From CAWDVR01 sp044869805 (GTDB taxonomy: Bacteria > Acidobacteriota > Thermoanaerobaculia > Multivoradales > SZUA-115), in NCBI GenBank assembly GCA_044869805.1, contig JBIOXV010000210.1, forward strand, positions 1 to 64,000: a stretch of DNA of 64,000 nucleotides, given 5' to 3'. Every line of letters begins with the position of its first letter. Position 1 is the stretch's first letter. Of the stretch, positions 26,407-34,910 are shown in pieces. The position numbers were made by a program, and so were the translations under genes. The notes beneath the pieces are model-generated. The model was not told the origin of the DNA and ran no database searches. It was given only the letters and a program-made list of their open reading frames with translations.

Positions 26407-27963
26407 ATGCGCGCCATTCGATCAGCCCTCGACCGACTCTCTCCGCGCCGCGCCTCGCGCCTCGCAGCGCCGCTGGCGCTGGCCGCCTTCGCCTCTACCG
26501 CCGGCGCCGCCCCGCCGCCCATCACCCTCACCACCCTCGCCGAGAGCCTCGCTCAGCCGGTGGCGATCACTCACGCCGGCGACGCCCGGCTGTTCATCAC
26601 CGAGCAGGCGGGGCGGGTGGTGATCTGGAACGGCGCCGCGCTCCTGCCGCAGCCGTTCCTCGACATCCGCGGCCGGGTGCTGCTCGGCAGCGAGCAAGGC
26701 CTCCTCTCCGTGGCCTTCCACCCCGCCTACGCCCAGAACGGCTTCTTCTACGTCGACTACACGGACCTGAGCGGCGACACCGTGATCTCGCGCTTCTCGG
26801 TCTCGCCGGGCAACCCCAACGACGCGCTCGAGGGGAGCGAGCGGGTGCTGCTACGCATCCCGCAGCCCTATCCCAACCACAACGGCGGCCAGCTCCAGTT
26901 CGGGCCCGACGGCTACCTCTACGTCGGCATGGGCGACGGCGGCTCGGGTTTCGACCCCGAGTGCTACGCGCAGCGCGACAACACCTTGCTCGGCAAGCTC
27001 CTGCGTCTGGACGTGAACCAGAACCTGGACCAGCCGCCGTACCACGGCATCCCACCGTCCAACCCCTTCGTGGGGCCGGGGCCGCCGTTGAACGAGATCT
27101 GGGCCAAGGGGCTGCGCAACCCCTGGCGCTTCACCTTCGACCGCCGGAGCGGCGACCTCTTCGTCGGCGACGTGGGCCAGAACACCCGTGAGGAGGTGAG
27201 CTTTCAGCCGCGCTCCAGCCACGGCGGCGAAAACTACGGCTGGAAGATGATGGAAGGCAACCTCTGCCTGAGCTCGGGTGCCGGCTGCCCGGGGCCGATC
27301 CCCGGCTGCGACGCACCTCAGTACGTGGCGCCGATCCTCGACTACGACCACGATGGCGGGGGCTGCTCGGTGATCGGCGGTTACGTCTACCGGGGGAGCC
27401 GCATCCCCGGCCTCTTCGGCTCTTACCTCTACGGCGATTTCTGCACCGGCGAGCTGTGGGCCGCCGAGAAGCACGGGGCATCCTGGCAGAGCTTCGCGCT
27501 GTCACCCTCGGTGCCCGGCCTGACCAGCTTCGGCGAGGGCCTGGACGGTGAGCTCTACCTCGTGGGCGGCTCGCGCCTGCGCCGAGTGGACGGCCCGCCG
27601 CTGCCCACGAGCTGCCAGCCGAGTGGCACGCGCCTCTGCCTGCTGGGCGGCCGCTTCCTGGTCGAGGCCACCTGGCGCACCGCTGCCGGCCAGCAGGGAG
27701 CGGGCCAGGCCGTATCGCTGACCGCGGACGCGGGCTACTTCTGGTTCTTCAGCGCCGCCAACCCGGAGCTCTTCGTCAAGGTGCGCGACGCCTGCGTGGC
27801 GCCCTTCGACCGCTTCTGGGTGTTCGCCGCCGGCCTTACCAACGTCGAGCTGCGCTTGACCGTGATCGACACCGAGGCCGGCGTGGCCCGCGTCTACGAG
27901 AACCCGTCGGGCACCGCCTTCGAAGCGGTGCAGGACACCGGGGCGTTCGCCACCTGCCCATAG
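26407..27963 (+). CDS. exported PQQ-dependent sugar dehydrogenase-like protein
   Basis: 518 aa. A signal peptide (LAAPLALAAFASTAGA) precedes a soluble glucose/sorbosone-dehydrogenase-type six-bladed propeller: LAQPVAITHAGDARLFITEQ, GLLSVAFHPAYAQNGFFYV, NHNGGQLQFGPDGYLYVGMG, IWAKGLRNPWRFTFDR. The C-terminal ~110 residues (LLGGRFLVEATWRT to TGAFATC) form an extra beta-rich domain. I recognise this as an add-on seen in secreted acidobacterial proteins. TACAAT (26383-26388) and AAGGAGGAG support transcription and translation from ATG 26407. Confidence 0.87.
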   Translation: MRAIRSALDRLSPRRASRLAAPLALAAFASTAGAAPPPITLTTLAESLAQPVAITHAGDARLFITEQAGRVVIWNGAALLPQPFLDIRGRVLLGSEQGLLSVAFHPAYAQNGFFYVDYTDLSGDTVISRFSVSPGNPNDALEGSERVLLRIPQPYPNHNGGQLQFGPDGYLYVGMGDGGSGFDPECYAQRDNTLLGKLLRLDVNQNLDQPPYHGIPPSNPFVGPGPPLNEIWAKGLRNPWRFTFDRRSGDLFVGDVGQNTREEVSFQPRSSHGGENYGWKMMEGNLCLSSGAGCPGPIPGCDAPQYVAPILDYDHDGGGCSVIGGYVYRGSRIPGLFGSYLYGDFCTGELWAAEKHGASWQSFALSPSVPGLTSFGEGLDGELYLVGGSRLRRVDGPPLPTSCQPSGTRLCLLGGRFLVEATWRTAAGQQGAGQAVSLTADAGYFWFFSAANPELFVKVRDACVAPFDRFWVFAAGLTNVELRLTVIDTEAGVARVYENPSGTAFEAVQDTGAFATCP

Positions 27964-28109
27964 CGAAACCGTCGCAGATTTCCTGTCACAGCTCGCCGCG
28001 CGGGGCGCACTAGGGGCATAGCGACCCCGAGTGCCGCCCTGCGCACTCCGGCATGAGCTTCGCCTCACCACAAACTGGATGAGTCTTCGAGACTCGGGAG
28101 GAGGAATCG

Positions 28110-28652
28110 ATGAAGCTAGGCAAACTGGCCTTGGTGATCTGTATGGGGGCCCTGTGTCTGGGCCTGACGGCGTCGCCGGCGGCGGCCGGCGGCGGGGGCA
28201 ATGACAGCAAGGACAGCGCGACCGTCGGCTTCGGGGCGTGGGCGAGCCACCCGCCGGTCAACCGCTTCCCCAACGTCTCGGCCGGCGTGCCGAACGTCCA
28301 CAAGATGCAGCCGTTCACGGTCAAGATCAAGGCCGGCGGCTCGGTGAATTTCGTGGTCTCCGGCTTCCACCAGATCGCGGTCTACGACGACGGCGTCGAG
28401 CCCGAGGACATCGACACCTCGCTCATCACCCCGACCACGGGCACGCCGGCCGGCATCCCGGTGATCAACGACCCCGCGGACCGGATCTACATGGGCCAGG
28501 ACCCGAGCCTCGTGGCCCGCGATCGCGTCGAGACGGTCAACTTCGCCGAGCCCGGCACCTATCTGGTGATCTGCGGCATTCTGCCCCACTTCGTCAACGA
28601 CAGCATGTACGGCTGGGTGAAAGTGATTGGCAGCCACCACGACGACGACTAG
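28110..28652 (+). CDS. secreted cupredoxin-like protein
   Basis: 180 aa. A signal peptide (LGKLALVICMGALCLGLTA) precedes a Gly/Asn/Asp stretch and a cupredoxin fold. Candidate type-1 copper ligands are His in VSGFHQIAVYDD, Cys and His in VICGILPHFVND, and Met in SMYGWVKV, the usual His-Cys-His-Met order. It could carry electrons or copper in the periplasm. GGGAGGAGGAA precedes the ATG. It ends in HHDDDD, possibly another metal site. Confidence 0.82.
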   Translation: MKLGKLALVICMGALCLGLTASPAAAGGGGNDSKDSATVGFGAWASHPPVNRFPNVSAGVPNVHKMQPFTVKIKAGGSVNFVVSGFHQIAVYDDGVEPEDIDTSLITPTTGTPAGIPVINDPADRIYMGQDPSLVARDRVETVNFAEPGTYLVICGILPHFVNDSMYGWVKVIGSHHDDD

Positions 28653-28735
28653 ACGCACGGCCGTTGAGGTGACCTCAGGACTCCTGGTCGCCGGCCCGAC
28701 CGGCCGCTGCGGCGGCTGCCCGGGCCCGGCGACGC

Positions 28736-30607
28736 CTACCCGCGCAGCTCGAACCGCTCCAGATCCAGCCTTTCCGCCAGCTCGCCGCGGAACGCCTCGG
28801 CGGCGATCGCGCCCACCGGCCCGCCGGTCTCGGCCTCGAGCTGGTGGACGAGCTCCCACCACACTTTCTCGCGGCGGGAGATCTCGGCGAGGTCCTTGAC
28901 CTGCCCGTAGTTCTGCACGTAGCGGTTGTGGCGGCAGAGCATGCGGAAGGCGTGCTGGGTGTTGGGGCGGGGGAGCGGCAGGCCCAACACGCGCACGTCG
29001 TTTCCCACCTCGTGTACCGGCTGGCCCCACTCGGAGTAGCCGCCGAAGATAGTGCCGAGCTTCTCCAGGGCGCCGGCCAGGCGCTCTTGCTTGAACCGGT
29101 TCAGCACCTTGGAGAGCACGGGCAGGGTGACGTTGCGGTGCAGCGTGGGCTCGGCCAGGCGCACCTCGACGCCGAGCTCCTCCTGCACGGTGTCGCGGAT
29201 CTGCTGCGAGGTCAGGCGATTGTCGGTCGCCAGGTGCACTCGCTCGCCGATCGCCTGCGGCCGTTTCAAGGCCGCCACGATGCCGGCCACCACCCAGTCG
29301 ACCGGGATCAGATTGAGCTCGGCCGAGGGATCGCCGGGGAACACGGTCGCCATCCGCGCCAGCACGGTGGCGGTCGAGCGCTCGACCCACGTCCCTTTGG
29401 GCTGCGACAGCGCCTGGTGGGCGCGCCCGAAGACGTTGACCGGCGCGTTGACCACCTTGGTGTCGCCGCGGTTGTTGCCGGCCCGCGACTCGCCGATCAC
29501 GATCGCCGGGCAGAGCTGCACGACGCGCAGGCCGCGCTCGAACATGAAGCGCTCGGTCTCCAGCGAGGCCATGGCCTTGGTCAGCTCATAGTAGTTGTTG
29601 TAGAAGTTGCGGGGGAAGACGATCTGGTCCTCGCGCGCCAGGTCGTGCGCCTGGCGGCCGTGGATGTAGGAGGTTTCGATCGCCAGGTGGGCGACGAAGG
29701 GGCTGCCCGGCGACCCCTGCAGGCCGAGGGAGAAGTCGAGGGCGTTGAGCGTACCGGTGACGTTGGCGCGGAAGGACTCGTCGTAAGGGTCGTCGAAGGA
29801 GACGCTCGCCGCGCAGTGGATGACGTGGGTGAGGGTGGCGCGGAGCGATGCGAGCTCGTGCGCCGCGAGCCCCATGCCGGGCTCCTCGACGTCACCGGCC
29901 ACGAAGCGGAACTTGTTGCGTAATTTGGGGCCAAGAGCTCGTGGCTCGGCCAGCTCCGGTGAGTCGAGCCAGAGCTGGGAGAGGAGCTCCTCGCCGCGCT
30001 GTTCGGGCGTGAGCACGCCTTTCACCTCGCCGCTCTTGCGGTCGACGATGGTCTTCGGCCGGATCAGCACCACCATCTCGTCCACGTCGTCGTCGTGGGC
30101 CGCCTGCCAGAGCACCTCCTTGCCCACGAAGCCTGTGCCGCCGGTCAGCAGCACCCGCAGCTTCAGGCGCCCCTCGTGGGTCACGGCGGCGAGCTTGGCG
30201 AAGGCCTCGCGCTTCAGCGCCTCGATCTTGGCCTCGATCTCCTGGTGCGAGAGGGGATGCTGCCGGTAGCGGAAGTAGTACTCGCGGTTCTTGAGCCCGA
30301 AGAGCGTGCGCGCCACCTTGGCGGGGTCGGAGCCCACGGCCTTGGCGATCACCTCCGAGGCGCGGTGGCCGAGCTTGCGGATCTCCTTCATCCGCTGCCG
30401 GGCGTGGCTCTCGTCGCCCGTCGAGCGCACCAGCCGGCTCATCAGCCGCCGGGCCTGGACGTCCACCGGGTGGTAGTCGCGGTGGTGGTGGACGAGGAGC
30501 TGCTGGGGCAGGATCTCGACGTCCATCGCCTCGCCGGTGGCCAGGCTCACCTTCTCGATGTAGCGGGTGGGCGAGATTTCCGGCGGGACGCTGGCGACCT
30601 TACGCAT
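28736..30607 (-). CDS. SDR-type acyl-CoA/thioester reductase-like protein
   Basis: 623 aa. The N-terminal ~150 residues are unassigned and helical. An extended-SDR Rossmann domain begins with VLLTGGTGFVGKEVLWQA (~152-170) and includes VIHCAASVSFDDPYDES, the catalytic YYELTKAMA and ETERFMFERGLRVVQLCPAI. This pattern fits male-sterility/fatty acyl-CoA reductase proteins, which reduce acyl thioesters to alcohols or aldehydes with NADPH. The C-terminal ~150 residues resemble the FAR sterile domain only loosely. It stands alone between divergent neighbours. Confidence 0.78.
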   Translation of the reverse strand: MRKVASVPPEISPTRYIEKVSLATGEAMDVEILPQQLLVHHHRDYHPVDVQARRLMSRLVRSTGDESHARQRMKEIRKLGHRASEVIAKAVGSDPAKVARTLFGLKNREYYFRYRQHPLSHQEIEAKIEALKREAFAKLAAVTHEGRLKLRVLLTGGTGFVGKEVLWQAAHDDDVDEMVVLIRPKTIVDRKSGEVKGVLTPEQRGEELLSQLWLDSPELAEPRALGPKLRNKFRFVAGDVEEPGMGLAAHELASLRATLTHVIHCAASVSFDDPYDESFRANVTGTLNALDFSLGLQGSPGSPFVAHLAIETSYIHGRQAHDLAREDQIVFPRNFYNNYYELTKAMASLETERFMFERGLRVVQLCPAIVIGESRAGNNRGDTKVVNAPVNVFGRAHQALSQPKGTWVERSTATVLARMATVFPGDPSAELNLIPVDWVVAGIVAALKRPQAIGERVHLATDNRLTSQQIRDTVQEELGVEVRLAEPTLHRNVTLPVLSKVLNRFKQERLAGALEKLGTIFGGYSEWGQPVHEVGNDVRVLGLPLPRPNTQHAFRMLCRHNRYVQNYGQVKDLAEISRREKVWWELVHQLEAETGGPVGAIAAEAFRGELAERLDLERFELRG

Positions 30608-30660
30608 CGGCGGGGAAATCTACCCGGCCTGGCGCCGCCCGGCAAGGCGGCCCGCGGCGC

Positions 30661-32832
30661 TCACTGGCGCCGCGGCGCGAGCTTGCGCTCGAGGAAGTCG
30701 AGCGCCGCCCGGTAGGCCTTCACCCAGTTGGCGTGCAGGTGGAAGTCGTGGCGGTCGTCGGGAAAGACCAGCTCCTCGGTCTCGACCCCCTGCTTGCGCA
30801 GCGCCACCACCAGGTCCACGGTCTCGGTGAACGGCACGTTGCGGTCGTCGTCGCCGTGGATCAGCAGCACCGGCGAGCGCCAGCCGGAGACCGCCGAGAG
30901 CGGCGAGGCCTCGAAGGCGTGGCGGGCGCGCTCGGGGTTCTCCAGCGGCTCGTAGCTCGGCGCGAAGTTGCGGATCGCGTTGTTCCAGTCGTGGACGCCG
31001 TGCACGTCCACCCCGGCGGCGAAGAGGTGCGAGGCGTGGGCGAGGCCCATGGCGGTCAGGTACCCGCCATAGGAGCCGCCCCACAGGCCGATGCGCGCCG
31101 GGTCCACGTCGGTGCGGCCGGCAAGGTAGAGGCCGGCGCCCAGCACGTCGGCGAGCTCGCTGCCGCCGCCGGCTCCATAGCTCAGGGCTTCCCGGAACTC
31201 CAGGCCGTAGCCGATGCCGCTCCGGTAGTTGACCGACAGCACCACGAAGCCGCGGTTGGCGAGGAGCTGGTTCAGGGCGTAGGCGTGGTGGTAGTAGAGC
31301 ATGTAGTGCCAGCCGAGGAGCATCTGCCGCCGCGAGCCGCCGTGGAAAAAGGCCACGGCTGGCCGCCGCTCGCCGGGCGCCAGCCCCGCGGGCAGGAAGA
31401 GCTGGGCATGGATCGGCAGACCGTCGCTCGCCGTCAGGATCACCGGCTGGGGCTCGACCAGGGCGTCGGCCGGGAACTCGGCGGGCAGGGCGCCGGGCGC
31501 CAGGTCGCGCGCCTCGGCACCTTCGACCAGGATCGCCGGCCGCGCCGGACGTCGGACGTCCGAGCGCAGGAAGGCGAGGGCCTTGCCGTCGGCGGTCGGT
31601 ACCGGCGACCACTCGATCCCGGTGCCGCCGGTGACCGCGACCGGCTGATCGCTTCCCGCGGCAAGCTTCCAGAGGTGGCGGCGGTCGACGTCGCCCTGAT
31701 TGGAGGTGAAGAAGACCGCCGTGCGGTTGGCCGAGAGCAGCGCTTCCTCGACCTCGAAGTCGCCGGGCGTGAGCAAGGTCGGGCGGGCGCCGGGAGCGGC
31801 GCCCGAAGCGGCGGCCGGCACCCCCGAGTCGGTGGTCACCCCCAAGTCGGCGATCAGCCCCAAGTCGGCGGTCACCGAATAGAGGTGGGTCCAGCCGTCT
31901 TTCTCCCAGGGAAAGACCAGCCGCCCGTCGGCCGTCCACAGGACCTGGTCGAGGGAAGCGATGCCGCGATATACGCTGCCCCGGCCGCGCTCGGCTCGGA
32001 ACACCTCGCGCACCCGGCCGCTCGCCCACTCGCCGATGCGGATCGACCACGGCTCCCCCTCGCGCTGGTTGAAGAACGGGATGTCCTCCGGCACCGCGGC
32101 CAGGCGGATGAAGGCGACGTGCCGTCCGTCCGGCGACCACACCGGGCCCACGTCCTGATCGACGCCGGGCTCGAGCCAGTGGATGGCGCCGTTCGCGAGC
32201 TCGAGCACGCCGACGAAGCTGTGGCGGTCGCGGTCGCTGGTGAAGGCCAGCCGCTCGCCGTCCGGGGAGAAGCGCAAGTCGCGCACCTCGCCGGGCGGCA
32301 GCAGGATCTCCTTGGGCTCGCCCGTGCCGGCGAGCGGAGCGCGAAAGACCTTGCCGCCTTTGAGGAAGACCACTTCTCTGCCGCGCGGCGAGACCAGCGG
32401 CGCCTCGCCCTCGGCGATGCGCACTGGCTTGCCGCCGGCGAGCGATGCGACCCAGATCTCCGGCTCCGAGCCCGGGGCGAGGGAGAGCGGGTTGGGCGCC
32501 GGCGCCGCCGTGGGGTCCGGGCGGCGCTCGAAGACCACGGCGCGGCCGTCCGCGGTGAAGGCGAGGCTGAAGATCTCCCGGCCGCTGTCCCAGCCGTAGC
32601 CGGTGAGCTGCCGGCCGCGATAGGCGGGCGGCTCCGCCACCCACACGTTGCGCACCCCGCCCGCGTTGGCCACCCAGGCCACGGCGCCGCCGGCCGGCGC
32701 CGCAACGAGCTGCTCGGGGAAGGGAGCGGAGAGGGCCTGCTCGACGCTGAACGCCGGCGCCGCCGCCGCCGGCGGGGCGAGCACCAGCAGGGCCAGACAG
32801 GCGGGGACCACCAACCAGGGCAGCTTGCTCAT
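30661..32832 (-). CDS. exported S9 family prolyl oligopeptidase
   Basis: 723 aa. A signal peptide (LVVPACLALLVLAPPAAAAP) is followed by a PD40/WD40-like beta-propeller (~40-440) and an alpha/beta-hydrolase domain. The catalytic serine lies in LWGGSYGGYLTAMG, the aspartate in HGDDDRNVPF and the histidine in DDRHDFHLHANW. It should cleave small peptides in the periplasm. A low-complexity tandem stretch (ADLGLIADLGVTTDSGVP) near residues 323-340 is encoded by near-repeats at about 31819-31877. Confidence 0.92.
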   Translation of the reverse strand: MSKLPWLVVPACLALLVLAPPAAAAPAFSVEQALSAPFPEQLVAAPAGGAVAWVANAGGVRNVWVAEPPAYRGRQLTGYGWDSGREIFSLAFTADGRAVVFERRPDPTAAPAPNPLSLAPGSEPEIWVASLAGGKPVRIAEGEAPLVSPRGREVVFLKGGKVFRAPLAGTGEPKEILLPPGEVRDLRFSPDGERLAFTSDRDRHSFVGVLELANGAIHWLEPGVDQDVGPVWSPDGRHVAFIRLAAVPEDIPFFNQREGEPWSIRIGEWASGRVREVFRAERGRGSVYRGIASLDQVLWTADGRLVFPWEKDGWTHLYSVTADLGLIADLGVTTDSGVPAAASGAAPGARPTLLTPGDFEVEEALLSANRTAVFFTSNQGDVDRRHLWKLAAGSDQPVAVTGGTGIEWSPVPTADGKALAFLRSDVRRPARPAILVEGAEARDLAPGALPAEFPADALVEPQPVILTASDGLPIHAQLFLPAGLAPGERRPAVAFFHGGSRRQMLLGWHYMLYYHHAYALNQLLANRGFVVLSVNYRSGIGYGLEFREALSYGAGGGSELADVLGAGLYLAGRTDVDPARIGLWGGSYGGYLTAMGLAHASHLFAAGVDVHGVHDWNNAIRNFAPSYEPLENPERARHAFEASPLSAVSGWRSPVLLIHGDDDRNVPFTETVDLVVALRKQGVETEELVFPDDRHDFHLHANWVKAYRAALDFLERKLAPRRQ

Positions 32833-32959
32833 CGGTCGCTCCTCGAGGTCGCGGTATTCTGCCGCAAACCTCGAAACGACCGGCGGGCGGAGCCGAGCCG
32901 CCGGCTCAGGTCCCGGCTCTGGCCTTCGGTGCCTTCCCGGGCGGAGCCTGCAGGGAGCG

Positions 32960-32988
32960 ATGACAACGCGTGTGGCTTCTCATAGGAT
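32960..32988 (+). promoter_or_regulatory. promoter for a probable leaderless sixA-like transcript
   Basis: ATGACA (32960-32965), 17 bp, TAGGAT (32983-32988), then 8 nt to GTG 32997. The spacing places the transcription start at the first base of the start codon. Confidence 0.6.
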
Positions 32989-32996
32989 CCCGGCCC

Positions 32997-33527
32997 GTGC
33001 GAAAGCCCGTGGCCCTGTGGGGTGCCCTCGCGGTCCTGGTCGTCCTCCAGGCCGCGGCCGAGACGCCGGCTCCCGAGCCGAGCTTCCAGCCGATCACGGT
33101 GATTCTCACCCGCCATGCCGAGAAGGTGGCGGATGCCGGGGACGACCCGCCGCTGGCCGCGGCGGGCGAACGGCGGGCGGGCCGCCTCGCCGATCTGCTG
33201 GAGAAGAGCGGGGTCACGGCACTCTACGCCACGGACACCCGGCGCACGCAGCAGACCCTGGCCCCGCTCGCCGCGCGGCTCGAGCTGCCGGTGGGCATCA
33301 TCGGCGCCAAGGACGCCGCGGCCATGGCGCGGGCAGTCCTCAGCCACCCCGCGGGAGTGGTGGTGATCGCCGGCCACAGCAACACCCTGGGCCCGATCCT
33401 CGAGGCGTTGGGCGCGGCCGCCATCGAGCCGATCGCCGACGGCGACTACGACAACCTGTTCATGGCCACGATCTACGCGCCGGGGAAAGCGACGGTCGTC
33501 CGCTTGCGCACCGGCTCGTCAGGCTGA
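32997..33527 (+). CDS. exported histidine phosphatase family protein (SixA-like)
   Basis: 176 aa from GTG 32997, which gives a textbook signal peptide (VRKPVALWGALAVLVVLQAA). The phosphohistidine motif is VILTRHAEKVAD and the second histidine is in VIAGHSNTLGPIL; DTRRTQQTLAPLA supplies the conserved arginine. SixA relatives dephosphorylate phosphohistidine proteins in the cytosol; the signal peptide suggests an extracytoplasmic phosphatase instead. Confidence 0.87.
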   Translation: MRKPVALWGALAVLVVLQAAAETPAPEPSFQPITVILTRHAEKVADAGDDPPLAAAGERRAGRLADLLEKSGVTALYATDTRRTQQTLAPLAARLELPVGIIGAKDAAAMARAVLSHPAGVVVIAGHSNTLGPILEALGAAAIEPIADGDYDNLFMATIYAPGKATVVRLRTGSSG

Positions 33528-33546
33528 GCGAGCCTCGCGCACAGAG

Positions 33547-33577
33547 GGCGCCCGCGGCCCCGCCAGCGCGGGGCGCC
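33547..33577 (+). terminator. possible terminator after sixA-like gene
   Basis: Arms GGCGCCC (33547-33553) and GGGCGCC (33571-33577) are perfect inverted repeats 20 nt after the stop. Only TTC follows, so intrinsic termination is weak. Confidence 0.35.
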
Positions 33578-33716
33578 TTCATCTCCGCCTCCTCGATCGT
33601 GACGACGCCGTTTCCGGGTCGTGACCCTCGCGGACCGGAGAAGCAAGGCACGGGTCAGGATGTGGGGTTGCCAGTAGGGCTGGCGACGCCGCGCCGGGCT
33701 CGATTTCGACGCTTCC

Positions 33717-34910
33717 TCAGTCGAGCACGACCGCCGCGTAGTTGCCGCCCACGCCGTACAGCACCGCCAGCGTCGCCCCCTCGGGCAAGGGGGTGGGCCG
33801 GGTCGCGATCTCGAGCGGCGCCGGCCAGCGGGCGAGCGCACTGCCGGCAAAGGGCGGCAGCAAGCGCCGCGCGCGGGCCAGGGCCGCCACCGCCAGGGTA
33901 GTGGCGCCGGCCACGGCGCGCTCGCCGATCGCGCCCTTGACGCCGCTCGCCAGCAGCCGAGCCTCGCCCGCGAAGACCTCGGCCTTGAAGACCTCACTCA
34001 GCGCCGCGGCCTCGGCCTCCTCCATGGCGTCGATGCCGTTGGCCCCCAGCAGCACCGAGCCGACCCCGGCGGGCTCGAGCCCGGCGCGGTCGAGGGCGTC
34101 GCGGATCACCTCCGCGAGCACGCCGGCGTCGGCGTTCCAGCGGTAGGGCTCGCCGGCGGCCGAGGCCACGGCCACGCCGCGGACGCGGGTGAGCACGCGC
34201 GCTCCCCGCTCGGCGGCCCGTGCCTCGTCCTCCAGCAACAGCACGGCCGCGCCTTCGGTGAGCAGGCAGCCGCCGCCCCCTCGCGGCGCCTGGCGCAGGC
34301 CGCCGAGCTGCGCGTAGCCGGCCTGGTAATAGGGGTTCCACTCGTCGACCGCTCCCGCCAGCAGGCGCGAGCAGCGGCCGTCCTCGACCAGCAGCCCGCC
34401 GTAGAGCAGGGCCATCCCCAGTACCGCCTCGCTGTGCGCCAGGGTGACGTTGGGCCCCTGCAAGCCGAGCTGCATCGAGACGTGGCTCGCCGGCGCATTC
34501 ATCACCGTGTTGGGGAACTCGAAGGGCGGCGCCGCCTCGGGAGACCAGCGGAACAGGGCGTCGAGGAAGGTGGTCACCGGCCCGGAGCCGGCGCTCGAGG
34601 TGCCGAGCATCACCCCCAGGCCATGCCGCAGCTCGGGATCGCCGTCGAGCCCGGCGGCGGCGATCGCCTGGCGGGCCGCGGCCACGGCAAAGAGGCTGCC
34701 GCGGTCCAGCCGGCGGGCCTTCATGGGCGGGATGTAGGGCGAGGGATCGAAGCTCGCGATGCGGGCGGCCCAGCCGGCGGTGCCGCCTCCTTCGACGGCG
34801 GGGGCGGGAGCGATTCCCGAGCGGCCGGCGTCGAGCGCCTCGAGCACGGCCGGTGCGCCTTCGCCGAGCGGCGAGATGGCGCCCACCCCGGTGACCGCGA
34901 GGGGCCTCAT
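33717..34910 (-). CDS. beta-ketoacyl synthase-like protein lacking catalytic residues (chain-length-factor-like)
   Basis: 397 aa with a thiolase/ketosynthase fold (MRPLAVTGVGAISPLGEG, VMLGTSSAGSGPVTTFLDAL). The active-site cysteine position reads NVTLAHSEAVLGM, so Cys is replaced by Ser. The HGT histidine region reads LLGANGIDAMEEA, and the second histidine region reads GVKGAIGERAVAG, so all three catalytic residues seem lost. This resembles the KS-beta/chain-length-factor partner of type II systems. It overlaps the active ketosynthase gene by 4 nt, supporting an obligate pair. No ACP, ketoreductase or other PKS gene is adjacent. Confidence 0.82.
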   Translation of the reverse strand: MRPLAVTGVGAISPLGEGAPAVLEALDAGRSGIAPAPAVEGGGTAGWAARIASFDPSPYIPPMKARRLDRGSLFAVAAARQAIAAAGLDGDPELRHGLGVMLGTSSAGSGPVTTFLDALFRWSPEAAPPFEFPNTVMNAPASHVSMQLGLQGPNVTLAHSEAVLGMALLYGGLLVEDGRCSRLLAGAVDEWNPYYQAGYAQLGGLRQAPRGGGGCLLTEGAAVLLLEDEARAAERGARVLTRVRGVAVASAAGEPYRWNADAGVLAEVIRDALDRAGLEPAGVGSVLLGANGIDAMEEAEAAALSEVFKAEVFAGEARLLASGVKGAIGERAVAGATTLAVAALARARRLLPPFAGSALARWPAPLEIATRPTPLPEGATLAVLYGVGGNYAAVVLD

